Source: Paragordius varius (Eukaryota; Nematomorpha). From it: a stretch of DNA of 64,000 nt. The notes under the pieces are model-generated. The model worked only from the letters and a program-made list of their open reading frames with translations. It had not been told where the DNA came from and ran no database searches. Numbering within the stretch: the first letter of the stretch is position 1; each line of letters begins with the position of its first letter. The position numbers were made by a program, and so were the translations under genes. The stretch lies in the NCBI GenBank assembly GCA_964247055.1, contig OZ176053.1, positions 2,356,001-2,420,000 of the forward strand, read 5' to 3'. This document shows positions 25,735 through 38,178 of the stretch, one piece after another.

Positions 25735-25984
25735 CCCTAATACATACCACAAAAATATTAAAATTGCATCGTGATGAATTGAGAATATATGGCCGAAACC
25801 CCGTCGTCAATTATTAGAGTTATCTAGGTTAGCAGACATTAGAAAAATGTCAAATAAACAATAAATATCTATATAACTGGCAGTCCAATAAATAATTGTT
25901 GATTAATATTTGATTCCATCGTCGCATTCTATTCATTTATAACGTATTATTTATTTTATTTCAAATCTTCATAAGATAGATATA

Positions 25985-27255
25985 CACTGTGTGCAAAAAA
26001 GAGGGTCATTTTAATTTAACGAAAAATTTTTTTTTTCATGAGATAGCTAATGACCAGTGTATTCATTTGCCGCAAAAATTTTTATTTGTTGACAACCTAG
26101 TTTTTAAAATAATGAGAGAAGATCGAAATCGGGCAAAAAGTGAAAATTAAGGATAATTAAGGGTAATTCAAAAAATAATGATAAAATTTGAAATATTATG
26201 GGTTGTTATCATTTAAGGAGATATTTTCAATATATAAATAGCCTAAAATCTATGGTTAGGGTTTCTATAAAATTTCAGCTCAAAAGATGGCGTTTTTCTT
26301 TTATCACACTTAAAAGACAAAATAAATTTAATGAAACTATATAAAAATAATTTTTTTAATTATCTACTACCTATCACTATTAAAATCTTAATATATTTTA
26401 TTCAGTAAAATAAACTTCGATATCAAAATAAAACCAAAAATATTTTTTTTTATTTTTTGTTTGTCATCTGGTTTATGAGTGTATAAAAAATTTATACTGT
26501 TTTATTTTGGATTCTTACATGATTAGGAATTATTAAATATATAATTTATGCACAGTATGATTGAAAATTGGAATATCAACCAAAAGATTGTACGAATCCC
26601 AATACAAATATTAATTTGTCATAAAACAGACTTGTTAGAAGAAATTGTAAGGATTTTTTGGTTGATATTCCACTATTTTCAAATCCTATTTTGCACAAAT
26701 TTTATACTTAATAATTCCTAATCATGTGGGAATCCAAAATAAAACAGTATAAATTTTTTATACACTCATAAACCAGTTGACAAAAAAATGCAAAAATAAA
26801 AAACAATATTTTTGGTTTTATTTTGATATAGAAGTTTATTTTACTGAATAAAATATGAATGTTAAGATTTTAATAGTGAGTTTAGGTAGTAAATAATTAA
26901 AAAAAATTATTTTAATATAGTTTCATTAAATTTATTTTGACTTTTAAGTGTGACAAAAGAAAAACGTCATCTTTTGACCTGAAATTTTATAGAAACCCTA
27001 ACTATATGATTTTAGGCTATTTTTATATTGAAAATATCTCCTAAAATGATAATAAATCATAATATTTTAAGTTTTATCATTATTTTTTATATTTCCTTAT
27101 TTATCCTTAATTTTCACTTTTTGCCCGATTTCGATTTTCTCTCAATATTTTAAAAACTAGGTTGTAAACAAATAAAAATTTTTGCGACAAATGAATACGC
27201 TGGTCATAAGCTATCTCATATAAAAAAAATTTTTCGTTATTTTTTGCACACAGTG
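25985..27255. mobile_element. Family D: 1.27-kb near-perfect palindrome, mariner-like
   Basis: Starts CACTGTGTGCAAAAAAGAGG and ends with the complement GCACACAGTG, flanked by TA (25983-25984, 27256-27257). The two arms pair over their full length of about 600 bp; for example GGAATATCAACCAAAAGATT near 26571 pairs with TTTTTTGGTTGATATTCC near 26655. The arms meet near 26620. No coding capacity. Confidence 0.9.
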
Positions 27256-28022
27256 TATATATATGTTCTAGTAAATAATCATATCAGGATTCTAAAGGTG
27301 CTTTTGGTATTGGATTTTTTGAGTAATATAAGAAAGTTATTACCAGATGTATTAACCGCTTCATTTTAGAAAATGGCAAAATTTAAATATATTTTACTAA
27401 ATTTGATAGCTAATTGCCTCATTCCAAAATATATGAGTATGTTTTATCAGATAATACTTAAAAAAGCAAAACAATTGTATAATTTTAATATTTTATAGTT
27501 TTCTTAAAATAAACGAAGAAGATTAAGGTTGCAGAATAAGAATCTTAAATACATGCTAGAAAGTGACATCAAAAGAAATTTGTCAAAAATGCATATTTTC
27601 TATTAAAATTTGAAATTTGGCAAATGAAGATTACTTCAATTTTGAGCATTATAGAAACGGTATAAAAACGTTTTAAGATATTAAAATTTTTTTTTCTAAT
27701 ATTCGTTATGCTAAACATCACCCTTAGCTTTTGAGCTAAATAATTTCGTTTTTATTTATGTTAATTATAAAATTTTGCTGTTTTACGCAGGTTCCCAAAT
27801 TTAAAAGCAAACGAATTTTTAACTAAATTCTGAGGTGATTGAAATGTTTAGCATCATGGAATCAGATAGGTAATGTTTTTATAATATTTTAAAGCGTTAT
27901 ACCGTTTCTATCATGCCTCAAAATAGTGTGAAACACGTACGCTCCAATAAAATTTTGCGATTCTAATTTTTGAAATTTTTTCAAAAATTTTTTTTTTCAA
28001 TGTCGTTATTTAGCATTTAAAG

Positions 28023-28268
28023 CAGGTGTCCATCACCCTGCCCTCCAATATATTTTTGCATCCCACGAGTAATCTCATTTTTTACATAATTTATACAGAA
28101 TTGATTTTCTCAAAAAAATACGATTAAGTTTTTCCGATTAATGAGAAAGAAATATCAAAAATTGTTATAAATAGAAGTTTTTACATGCCCATAATTTTGC
28201 GAATGCGGCCCATAAGATTTTTCGACCCAAAAATGCGCCCGCGCAGTCATTTGTGTTGGACACCCCTG
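28023..28268. mobile_element. hAT-2-like MITE
   Basis: Left end CAGGTGTCCATCACCCTGCC; right end GTGTTGGACACCCCTG. A perfect 8-bp duplication ATTTAAAG lies at 28015-28022 and 28269-28276. 246 bp. Confidence 0.87.
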
Positions 28269-29609
28269 ATTTAAAGATGCTTGTCGCGCAACCTGGGAAT
28301 TAATGTTTATTTATCGTACAAAACCAATTTGATATTTCAAAACACTTTTTCCATAAAATTAAAAATGCTATTTCTTTCTCTTCAAATTATAAGTTAAAAG
28401 ACTTGTTGGTCGACAAATTTAAGTTATATATAAGTTGTTAGTAATAAAAAATGGAAAAACAAAACTTGTTAAATAAAAAATCTGTGGTGGTCGCAGCATT
28501 ATAAAATATATAAAAAAATGTTGTAACTTAAAATAATTTAATGCCTTTCCACCATGCTTAAAAATACGATAAAACTCACTTTGTTAAAATTTTTCTATAA
28601 ATTAGATTTTAACAAAATTATGCATTTTCGGGAAAAATCGTTTGATGTCAAAAGTTTAAACATATGTTTATTATACAATCTCTGCATTTTTGCGTTTATT
28701 TTAAGACAACTTTCCCCATCCAAAAATTTAAGACTTTCAAGGCCCACATCTAAAACCAAATTCCTTTAAATATATAGTTTCTAAATATTTTAGGATATTT
28801 TCTGAAATGAAGAACTTTGACCATTTTTTACCAAAATGTGCGCATATTTTGCCATTTTTTAATATGGAGCAGCTATCACAAATGTGCTAATATTCTTACA
28901 TGAATTACTAGGCCCCAACTAAAATCGCCATGATAATCATGGTACTTATATCGGAATAAAATTTTATCAGGATATTTTTTAACCCATAATGTGCTCAATA
29001 ACAAGAAAAATGTATAATTTTGATAAGGCTTATGGTTTTGGGGCTTACAACTGATATCTGAAATATTTTCTTATTAATGTGCGCAAAAAATCTGATAAAA
29101 TATATATACTCTGATAGTAAAACGTATTTAATTTACCATAGTGCTTTGATTTTAGCCCTTACGTGAGATTTGAGAAGTCATTACACTTTTGTGATAACTG
29201 CCTATATAAATGGTATTTTGACAAATAATTTTTGGTAAAAGCTAAATGTTTTTTTCCAAAATTATCATTGAAAATTATATGATATACTATAAAAAAATAA
29301 AACAATACTTTTAAAAAATTTACAGTTCTAAATGCAAGCTGTAGTAACTCCTCCAAAATCAAAATATTATTGCGCACGTATTGTTAAATTAATTTTTAAA
29401 TGTTCATTCCATAAAAAATCGCTAAAATGTATCCTCGACTACATATAAAAGCAAAACCTGGTTTATAAAAAATAAATTTTAAGAGTGGACGAAAGTTCCA
29501 TTTTTTTGCCCTTCTAAAATGATATTGTCCTCTTAAATAAAAGCAAAAATGCCTAAATTGCATAATAGAAATTTTAAATATATGCATTTATATCAAAAAA
29601 TATTTTTAA

Positions 29610-30113
29610 CACTTTATTACCTTTTACTTTTTAAAGCTAGTTTACATTTTGGGGTAGTTTTATATCCCAGAGCTCAAATAAACTATAGGTTAATGGTTAT
29701 TTTAGTTGAATAATTATTAAACATTACATCTATTAGATAAATAAGCCTATATCTTATACAGTTAGGTAACTTCTAGAGTATAAAATTGGAAACAAACAGC
29801 TGATAATAAAATTAAAATATAGGTTTTTGCTGGTAAATTATAGTTTGGAAGCTTTTTAAACTTAATTATCCACATTTTACAACCATAATATAAACTTTTT
29901 TTCCTGTTGCATAAGCGATTTTAAAAAACTATGGAAAAAATGGCGGCAAAAAAGTTTGAGATGAGGTTTTTTTTACAATGCATTCATTAAATTTTTTTTC
30001 CATGATGCACCTAAAAGGCTAAAGAATGCATATTTTTTCGGCTTAAATCCTTAAATACTTTTTAAGATATTCATTCAAATTACTCTGGGATATAAAACTA
30101 CCCCAAAGTTAAT
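29610..30113. mobile_element. Family B MITE, copy 1
   Basis: TTAA then CACTTTATTACCTTTTAC. The subterminal TTTGGGGTAGTTTTATATCC is answered at the right by GGATATAAAACTACCCCAAA. The right border is approximate. Confidence 0.75.
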
Positions 30114-30499
30114 TGTTAAGAAATGCTTCACAAAATTCAATTTTAATCAAATTTTTGAAGGGTACTTGAGACTATTTATTTCTAGGTATGGGAGAAACTG
30201 TATAGGACCGCTTAAAGATTTTAAAAATACTTTTTTATATACGTGTTCTGAACATTGTCGCTTCAGAATTTTAATTCAAAGGTTTCTCTTTCTAATTTTG
30301 GTGAATTTAAAAAACACTATTTATATTTAACATAAATTGACGTACGATTAATTGAATTAAAATTTTGAGATGATAATGGTCAGCATCATTAATTATATTA
30401 AAAAAATGTTTTCAAAATCTTAGAGCGTTAACAGTTTCGATGATGCCTCAAAGCAGTATGAAGTACGCTAATTTTGCCAAAAATTAAATTTTGAAAAAA

Positions 30500-31030
30500 A
30501 TATGCTTTTTTAATACTCCACTACCTTTTGGGGTAATATTCCAGAGCGAATTGAATGAATATAAAGTATTTATAGTATTAAGCCGAATTTAACAATATGC
30601 TTTCTTGAGTCTTTTAGACGCATTATGCAAATTTTTAAATGTAAAAGTGTAAAAAAACCCTCACTCAAACTTTTTTGCCTCCATTTTTTCTATGGATTTT
30701 TTTTAAATCGCCTATGCAACAGACAAATAAATGTATATTATGGCTACAAAGAGTATATAATCAACTTAAATGTTTCAGGCTACATTTCCAGCAAAAACTT
30801 GATATATGTTGATATCAGCTGTTTGTTTAATTGTTTTTGCAGCTGTCCCAATTTTAGACTTTAAAACACAAAACTGTAAAAAATATCTAATTTATAGCTA
30901 ATGCACAAGAACAATGTTTAATAATTAATTTTAACTCAAATATCTTTCATAACTGTTGTTTTTACAAGATTAAGCCCTGGGATATAAAACTACCCCAAAA
31001 GAAAAAAGGACAAAAAGTGTAAAAATGTGT
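30500..31030. mobile_element. Family B MITE, copy 2
   Basis: The left end keeps CTACCTTTTGGGGTAATATT and the right end GGGATATAAAACTACCCCAA followed by an AAAAAGTG terminus. Interior blocks match copy 1. Confidence 0.65.
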
Positions 31031-32582
31031 TAAAAATATTTTTAATTGATATCAAAATTTACCCTATATTTATATTTTTTATTGCGGAATCTCGGCATTT
31101 TTGTGTTTATATAAAGACATCCATTTTAGAAGGGCAAAAAATTCGGGATTTTTGAAGCTTACATCTAAGAATTAATTTTTTAAAAATATTGTTTTGCTTT
31201 TTATACGTAGTTTATGAGATATTGTAGTGATATTTTTTATTTTTTACTGCACAATCTCGGCATTTTTGTGTTTATATACAGAGAACTGACTTTTTTTAGG
31301 CGCAAACAATTAGGGACTTTCGGAGCCCACATCTAAAACTAAATTTTAAAAATATTGTTTTCCTTATATGTAGTTTATGATATATTTTAGCGTTATTTTT
31401 TAAAAAAAAATATTTAACTTCAACTAAAAAAAATTTATTTTAAAAAGTGCGCAAATATATTCTATTTATAAATATAGAGCATTAGTGACAAAAGTGTGAG
31501 TAACTTTAAATCACCCATAAGGACCAAAACCAAAAGCGCCATGATATTCCGATGCCTTCATGTCATATACTTTATCAGGATATTCTTTTGCCACTGTGTA
31601 TATGCTAAATTTTAAACTAATTAAATAAAGATGAGCGGTGTTTTATGATATTTTAAAGGAAACGGTATAAAACACTTTAAGGCATCACATACACTTTTTT
31701 ATATCATTTAATGATTTTGAATATTTTTAACACTCAAATTAATTAGTTCGTTTGTATCAATAAAATTAATTTTTGTAAAAAAACAATTTACATGTAACAT
31801 AAGATTGAGGACCAGCAAATTTACTAAAATTCTGAGGTGATAAAAATGTTCAGCACGATCGATTTTTATAAAAGTGTTTTTGTAAAAAAAGCTTCTATAC
31901 CGTTTCTATCATGCCTCCAAATAGTGTAAAGTACCCCTCATTCAACAAAATTTTGCCATAAATTTTAATGCATTTATGTTTTTTAATGACAAAATTTAGC
32001 ATTTAAAATTTTCAGAATATTTGCGTTATATTCAATATATTTCCCAGTTTGAAGGGCAAAAAGGTTTGCGTCCTTCGGAGGCCACATATAAAAGTTAAAA
32101 TATCAAAAAATATTGTTTTGCCTTTTAAATATAGTATATCATATATTTTAATAATATTTTTTTAGATAAAGCATTTAACATTTACCAAAAAACATAACTA
32201 TGCGCTATTTTTGCAATTTTACGATGTCGAATATTTACCATAAAAATGAATAACCTTCTGATATCACTCGTAAACCTTAAAACCAAAAGCACATAAGAAA
32301 TTCTGATATATTCTATCATAATGTTTATATTTTATCAGGATAATTTTAATACTCAAAATTTTGGACTCAATGTAAAGTATCTTATATATTTTATTATTTG
32401 TAAAATAACTTGTTAGTTTTTACCATAAAATTTATTCGGCAAAATGTGCGCAAATTTGCGATTTGATATGGAGAAATTAAAGTCTTTTTTATATTAACTC
32501 GTAGGGCCCAAAATGTAATACTCCATAAGAATCCTGTTATATTTATTCATCATAATAATTATATTTCGACAGGATATTTTAA

Positions 32583-33132
32583 CACTTAGATACAACAAAT
32601 TTTCAGTCCTTCGATTTATATTGGGGTAGTTAGACACCCCAGGCTTGTTTGAAATTAAATATTTTAAAAAATATGGAAAAAATTGAAACCACGGCAAAAG
32701 TTAACACTTATATAACATTAATGAAACGAAATATAAAAAATTTTTATAAAAAACTTATTATTACTTATTGAGAAGTAACTCAAAGGAAAAAATATAAACA
32801 TGACATGTGTGCAAAAGCCAAATATAAAAATGCAAAATATACCACTTTTTCTGGTTATATAAATGTTAAATATAATTTAAGTAAAAAAGTAAACTTAATT
32901 TTAGGCTTATCAAACACGATATTTTGCACAAATGTTGTAAAATTAAAATGGCATCCAAGTTTGATACGAAACTTTTTTTCCAATACTAAATTTTATTTAA
33001 TATTTTGGCTATTTATAAAAAATTTTTAGGATTTTAAATATATATTGGAACCGTTTTTTTTCGGAAATTATATTAAAATATTAACTTAAATATTGCCTGG
33101 GGTATTTAGGTATCACAATTTGAATCGAAGTG
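32583..33132. mobile_element. Family A MITE, copy 3
   Basis: TTAA on both sides (32579-32582, 33133-33136). Ends CACTTAGATACAAC and TTGAATCGAAGTG; hairpin GGGGTAGTTAGACACCCC. It lies about 240 bp upstream of the second LEA-like gene. Confidence 0.88.
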
Positions 33133-33373
33133 TTAATACCCCCCGATTTCGCACGCATTGGTATTTTATGGAGTAATTTTTAAAATATTTTATAATAATC
33201 ATGCCTCGTTAAAAAACGATATTGTCTAAAACTTTAAAATATAAGTGCAATAAAGGCGATAAAACTAATTTATGAAATAATTTAATAAATAAATAATACT
33301 TTAATTTATTTTTCTTTCATACGAGTTATATCTGTTTTTTGCACATTCATTGGCAAGTACTTTTAAAATTTAA

Positions 33374-33922
33374 ATGGATCAAGTCATACAAGGTTTTCGA
33401 AACGCCGCTCAAAAGATTGGTGGAGCAGGCTCGGATATAACACAGGGAATATCAGGCGGAGCTACTGCAACCTATGATGCCGCTGCTCAATCCGTTGATC
33501 AAGCAAAACAAGAAGTCAAAAACAAAGTATGTATACTTATTACATAAATTTTATAATTTAATTTTTTACCCCATTTTCATTTTTTACTTATCCAGGTTGT
33601 GGCTGTAGGTGAAGGTGCTCAACACATTGTAGGCGATGCGGTTGGTCAAGTTGAACAAGGATTCACACAAGTTGGACAAGGGGCCCAAAATTTGGCTCAT
33701 GGGGTCGCTCGCGGAGCAACGAATGCCTATACCCATGTTCAGCAAGGCGTTAAACAAAAAGTTGACGTTGTTGCTGAAAATGTTAATGCTGTCGCATCTA
33801 ATGCCAAACATGGCGTCGAAGAGGTCGGTCTGCATGCTGGCGATAAAGTTAAGGGAGGCACGGAAGGAATAATTAATGTACTTCGGAGAATTAGTGATAT
33901 CATCCCACATCATAAATCTTAA
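33374..33922 (+). CDS. Small LEA-like protein (two exons)
   Basis: Exons 33374-33526 and 33596-33922, joined across a 69-nt GT-AG intron in phase 0, giving 159 residues starting MDQVIQGFRNAAQKIGGAGS. It is hydrophilic and rich in Ala, Gly, Gln, Val and Lys, without cysteine, with weak 11-residue periodicity (HVQQGVKQKVDVVAENVNAV, then SNAKHGVEEVG). Phrases such as NAKHGV, QQGV and EEV also occur in the LEA-like protein encoded at 22.0-23.0 kb, so the two are probably paralogues. There is no presequence or signal peptide, so a cytosolic location is likely. A protective role under water stress is inferred from family resemblance. An apolipoprotein-like lipid-binding amphipathic protein is the main alternative. 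Confidence 0.82.
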
Positions 33923-35057
33923 TTTATATTTATTTTATATTACCATTATGATACTCATCAATATACTAAATTGTACAAAAACACTATGTAGTATTCATAG
34001 TACCTTACAAACATTTAAAATGTTTAATCTATTTCAATTCATCACTTTACATCTCAGGGACATGTATAAATTAATGTAATATTTATTGTAACTCTAGTCA
34101 ATTTATCCAATTGCAATCATTTATATTAAAATAAATATAATTTAACCAATCAATCGCTCCAACTAAAAATCAATATTAATTTGATATTATGCACAGTGAA
34201 AAAACTGGGTTATTTGTTTAAGAACCTATAATGAAATAAGCCACTCTTTGCAGTAACGCTATTTAATTTTAAGATATCACATTGTAAAAAAATACAAACG
34301 ACATTTTTACCCAATAATTAATTATATATTATATGGGTTTACTTTTTAGCAATCTTGTAATATAAATCACTATTTAGAGCCAAAGTCTTTTTAAGATGTT
34401 TATACAAACAATAAAAGATAATTAATATATCATTATATTAACCTAATCAAGCGTTAAATCTATGTGCACATTGTTAAAGGCGGATTTGCATATACATAGT
34501 TATGGCGAATTGTGTTAAAACGATTAATTTTTTCAATTAACAATAATTCGATGAATGATTAAAAAGAAACCAGATCAATTATCTCATGTTATATAAAACT
34601 TAATGATATTATACGGACAAAACGTAAAAATATAAAGACACATATTTTTTATAAAATACTACTTTTAAATCTTGATTTTTTGATTATAACTCATTCTAAT
34701 AATCTCCAAAGTATAAAATAGAGATGTACATGGGTAGCACAATTAATAACATATACGATCGTTACTAAATGATTTTAATAGGATTATTTAAGGTTTGAAA
34801 AAGTATGGTTGTCTAAAAAAATATTTTGTACTTATATTTTTACGTTGACCGTATTATTTCAATTTTTACCGTAACTTAAATCAATATGTTTGCCACCAAC
34901 ACAAAGATATCAAAACCATTTAAACCAATATGTTTGGTTAGTTTTTACCTTAGTGCATAATATATTTCTTAGGTTACATAATCTTAGATATCGGTCACAA
35001 CTAATTTAGCCAAATTTTTTGTATCATAAATCTTTTGAAATTTAGAGATTTAGATAC

Positions 35058-35088
<31 letters not shown>

Positions 35089-35435
35089 TTAAATAATTTA
35101 TTACAAGGATCGTTTGATTGTATTGAATAATTACATGCCCTTTAACACGGTTTATGTGCAAATTTACATGTAGCGCTCTCATCAGATTATTAATTCATTA
35201 GATTTCTACTTTCTGTATAATAATACAGTGTAGATCAAACTGAAACTACACAATTTACACAATTAACACAAGCGCAGCGATAGAAAAAGACACCCCATGT
35301 ATTGAAATAAACCCATCACCATAAATTCAATGATGTAATTTGATGTGCAAAACACGATTAAATAAAGCGTAGAATATAGTGTATAGTAAAGTGGTGTGTT
35401 ATATCAGATCAATCATGTAAGTGACTTCATATCGG
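33923..35435. other. Convergent intergenic spacer
   Basis: Lies between two genes pointing at each other. It holds AATAAA at 34130-34135, a family F MITE and a short (TA)n at about 35059-35082. No gene is seen. Confidence 0.45.
34588..34871. mobile_element. Family F MITE, copy 1
   Basis: The left arm ATTATACGGACAAAACGTAA and the right arm with its rough complement, ending CAATTTTTACCG, then TAA. The left border is approximate. Confidence 0.65.
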
Positions 35436-37229
35436 CTATAAATTTTGATAGTACTCAACTAGAATTTTCCAAGCTTCCGGTTCCATAAAACCATCAGGCG
35501 GTTGAGTGCCTGTCCGTGCAAATTGTCGCATTTTAGTTCCACTGATAAATTCAAAATCACCGGCTCGTTTTGGTTCAAAGAAGGCCATACATTGATTAAC
35601 TTTATCGTAGGCGGCTACTTTGAATGGAATGATTTCAACATTGGTAAGTCCTGGGGCCATTTGTAAAACCTTTGTGATGATTTAATAAGTAATAAACATT
35701 TATTATGATAAATGGCGAAAACGTATCAATTGCAAAATTATTACATTTTAACAAAAATTATATTTACGGAGCAATTAAAAAATGGCGAATTTGTGGGAGA
35801 GTATGGCTAATTTTATCAGTATTTTATATTTTTTCGTTTAAATAAAATTTTAATGGATGAATTATTTTTTTACAATCTTTTACAGTTCCCGGGAAAAAAC
35901 GCTTAAATATACTTTTAAAATAATTTTACACATTTGGATCTTTTAAGTTTTTAAAATTCAAAAAAGACTTTATCCATAAATTAAACATGTTAATCACTGT
36001 TTAGTAGTTTTATCATTTGAAATAATTTTTTTAACAAAAAAAATTTCTCTCAAAAACCTTTTGTCCGTATGTGGGATCATATATATCTTTTCCAGTTTCT
36101 GGATGACACATACCAGCTGGATCTCGGCCCACAATATAAAAATTGACTCCTGCAGAGGTGCGTGCTTTAGCGTGCCATTGGACCTAAAATTGGCAGAAAT
36201 ATAAAATAAAAATTGTTGCAAAACATAGTTAAGTTAAATGTCATAAAAATTGGAACTAATTTATATACATAAAACTTTAATACCTAAATGATAAATATAA
36301 AAGGGACAACAGTATTTTTTTCAAATCTGGCTGGATGTTTTAATTATAACTCGTCGTTTTAGCTACCGAAATAGGGATTAAACTTTTTAATTATCCTTAA
36401 TTTTCTTTTTTTGCCCAATTTTGATTTTCCCTTAATATTTCAAAGATCACCAAATAAAAATTTTTGCGGCAAATAAATTCGCTGGTCATAAGCTATATCA
36501 TGAAAAAATTTTTTTTATTAAATATATTGCACACAGTGTACTATCAATAAGATATTTGAATTGTAATTAAATCGGTAAGTTCAAGGTTTTAAAAAAGTAT
36601 GCCTGTAATTTTTAAGTTTTATGTATAATTTTAATTTTGGGGCAAAATATGGGTTTTTTTTAAATCTAAATATATTACGTTTTTTAACCTTTTTCGCCTT
36701 TATAAACTTTACAATTTATTAGTCATCATATATATAAAATAATGAGATATAAATATTTAAAGAGGATATCTTATTGTTAAAAAATGTCATAAAACCTTTG
36801 AAATTATATGTAGAAAAATACTTACAGTAAAAACTGAAATTATACGGACAAAAGGTTAAAATATAAAGACAAATATTAATTTGCAAAAGACAACCATACT
36901 TTTTATATCTTAATTTTTCTCTATATAACTTATTTAGTTACAATTGCAGGATGTATAATTGAATTTTTACTAATATACATATCAATTATCTATTTTGCGA
37001 TTTCAAATAATGAGTTATATTGAAATAAATCATATTTAAAGAGTGTGGTTGTCTTTTAGAAAAAAAACATTTGTCCATATATTTTTAGGTTTTGTCCGTA
37101 TAATTTTAATTTTTACTGTAATTATTCAAATAATTAAAATATTTCCTCGTTGAAAATATGTATGTTAGTTTACTTAAGCGCACCATAAAAAAATATCATA
37201 AAACAATATTTTTATCAATTCAACTAATT

Positions 37230-37261
<32 letters not shown>

Positions 37262-37573
37262 ACATATAGCAAAATAGACAAAAAGTATGATTAAATCTAA
37301 AAAGAATTCTCTATTTCAAGTACAATTATGATTCAAAATTAAAGAAATATATATGGGTACTTCAGTGGGACCGGCATACATCATAGGGGAAGGGAATATG
37401 GCTAAAACTGTCGTTTTTGGATCAATCACTTGTGAGTTAAGAACCGCTAAATGCTGTTTAATTCGGTAATGTAAATTCACATCATCATCTTTGGTCCAAC
37501 CACCTTAATAAATCATCATAAACAAAACTAAATTTGTTTTTAAATTCATTTGATTCATTTTTATTTTTTAAAA

Positions 37574-37616
<43 letters not shown>

Positions 37617-38144
37617 GAATTTTTCTTAACTAAATTTCTCTTTTGTAACAAATTAATGATACAATAAACATCTATGATTAAAACTCGTGTTTAAAAACTA
37701 AATTTGGTTTAATTTAAATAAATATTGTGAGGGAAATAAATCTGACCATAATTTTGAGTTAAAATTTGTTCAATTTAAGGCGGTTTTTTACGGACCATAT
37801 AAAAATTAATTAATTAACTAAATTTAGTTTGGACAAAGGACAACACAATAATACCATTTCTTTTTATCAAAGGTAGATTTAAAAACTGTAAAACACAAAA
37901 TTTTTTAGTATATACAATAAAAAAATCTAATATCATATACTTATAAAACAAGCACACAATTAATTTACGATTATAGATATAGGGTGTTAAATTGTTTTTA
38001 AATCTTGAACATAAATAACCATTAAAGCAAATTTTTCAATAATACGTAAAAATTCATAATCAAACTGTTGAATTATTAATTTTTATGAGATAATCTTCAC
38101 ACAATTTAAACTTATTTTCTCTTCAAAACACTACCAATATAAAT

Positions 38145-38178
<34 letters not shown>

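Larger units (their letters stand above)
27290..32580. repeat. Composite block of foldback (family C) repeats
   Basis: No gene is seen. Blocks of the foldback family recur in both orientations: the CGTTTCTATCATGCCTC segment (27912, 30432 and 31904), GCATTTTTGCGTTTATTTTAAG near 28685 and relatives near 29537, 31090 and 31260, and the TTTTATCAGGATATT terminus near 28964, 31566 and 32334. Two family B copies and one hAT MITE lie inside. The individual borders cannot be fixed by eye. Confidence 0.6.

Noticed and set aside
33584-33913. 109-codon open frame opposite the second LEA-like gene
   Set aside because: Antisense shadow of the plus-strand exon, with no support of its own.
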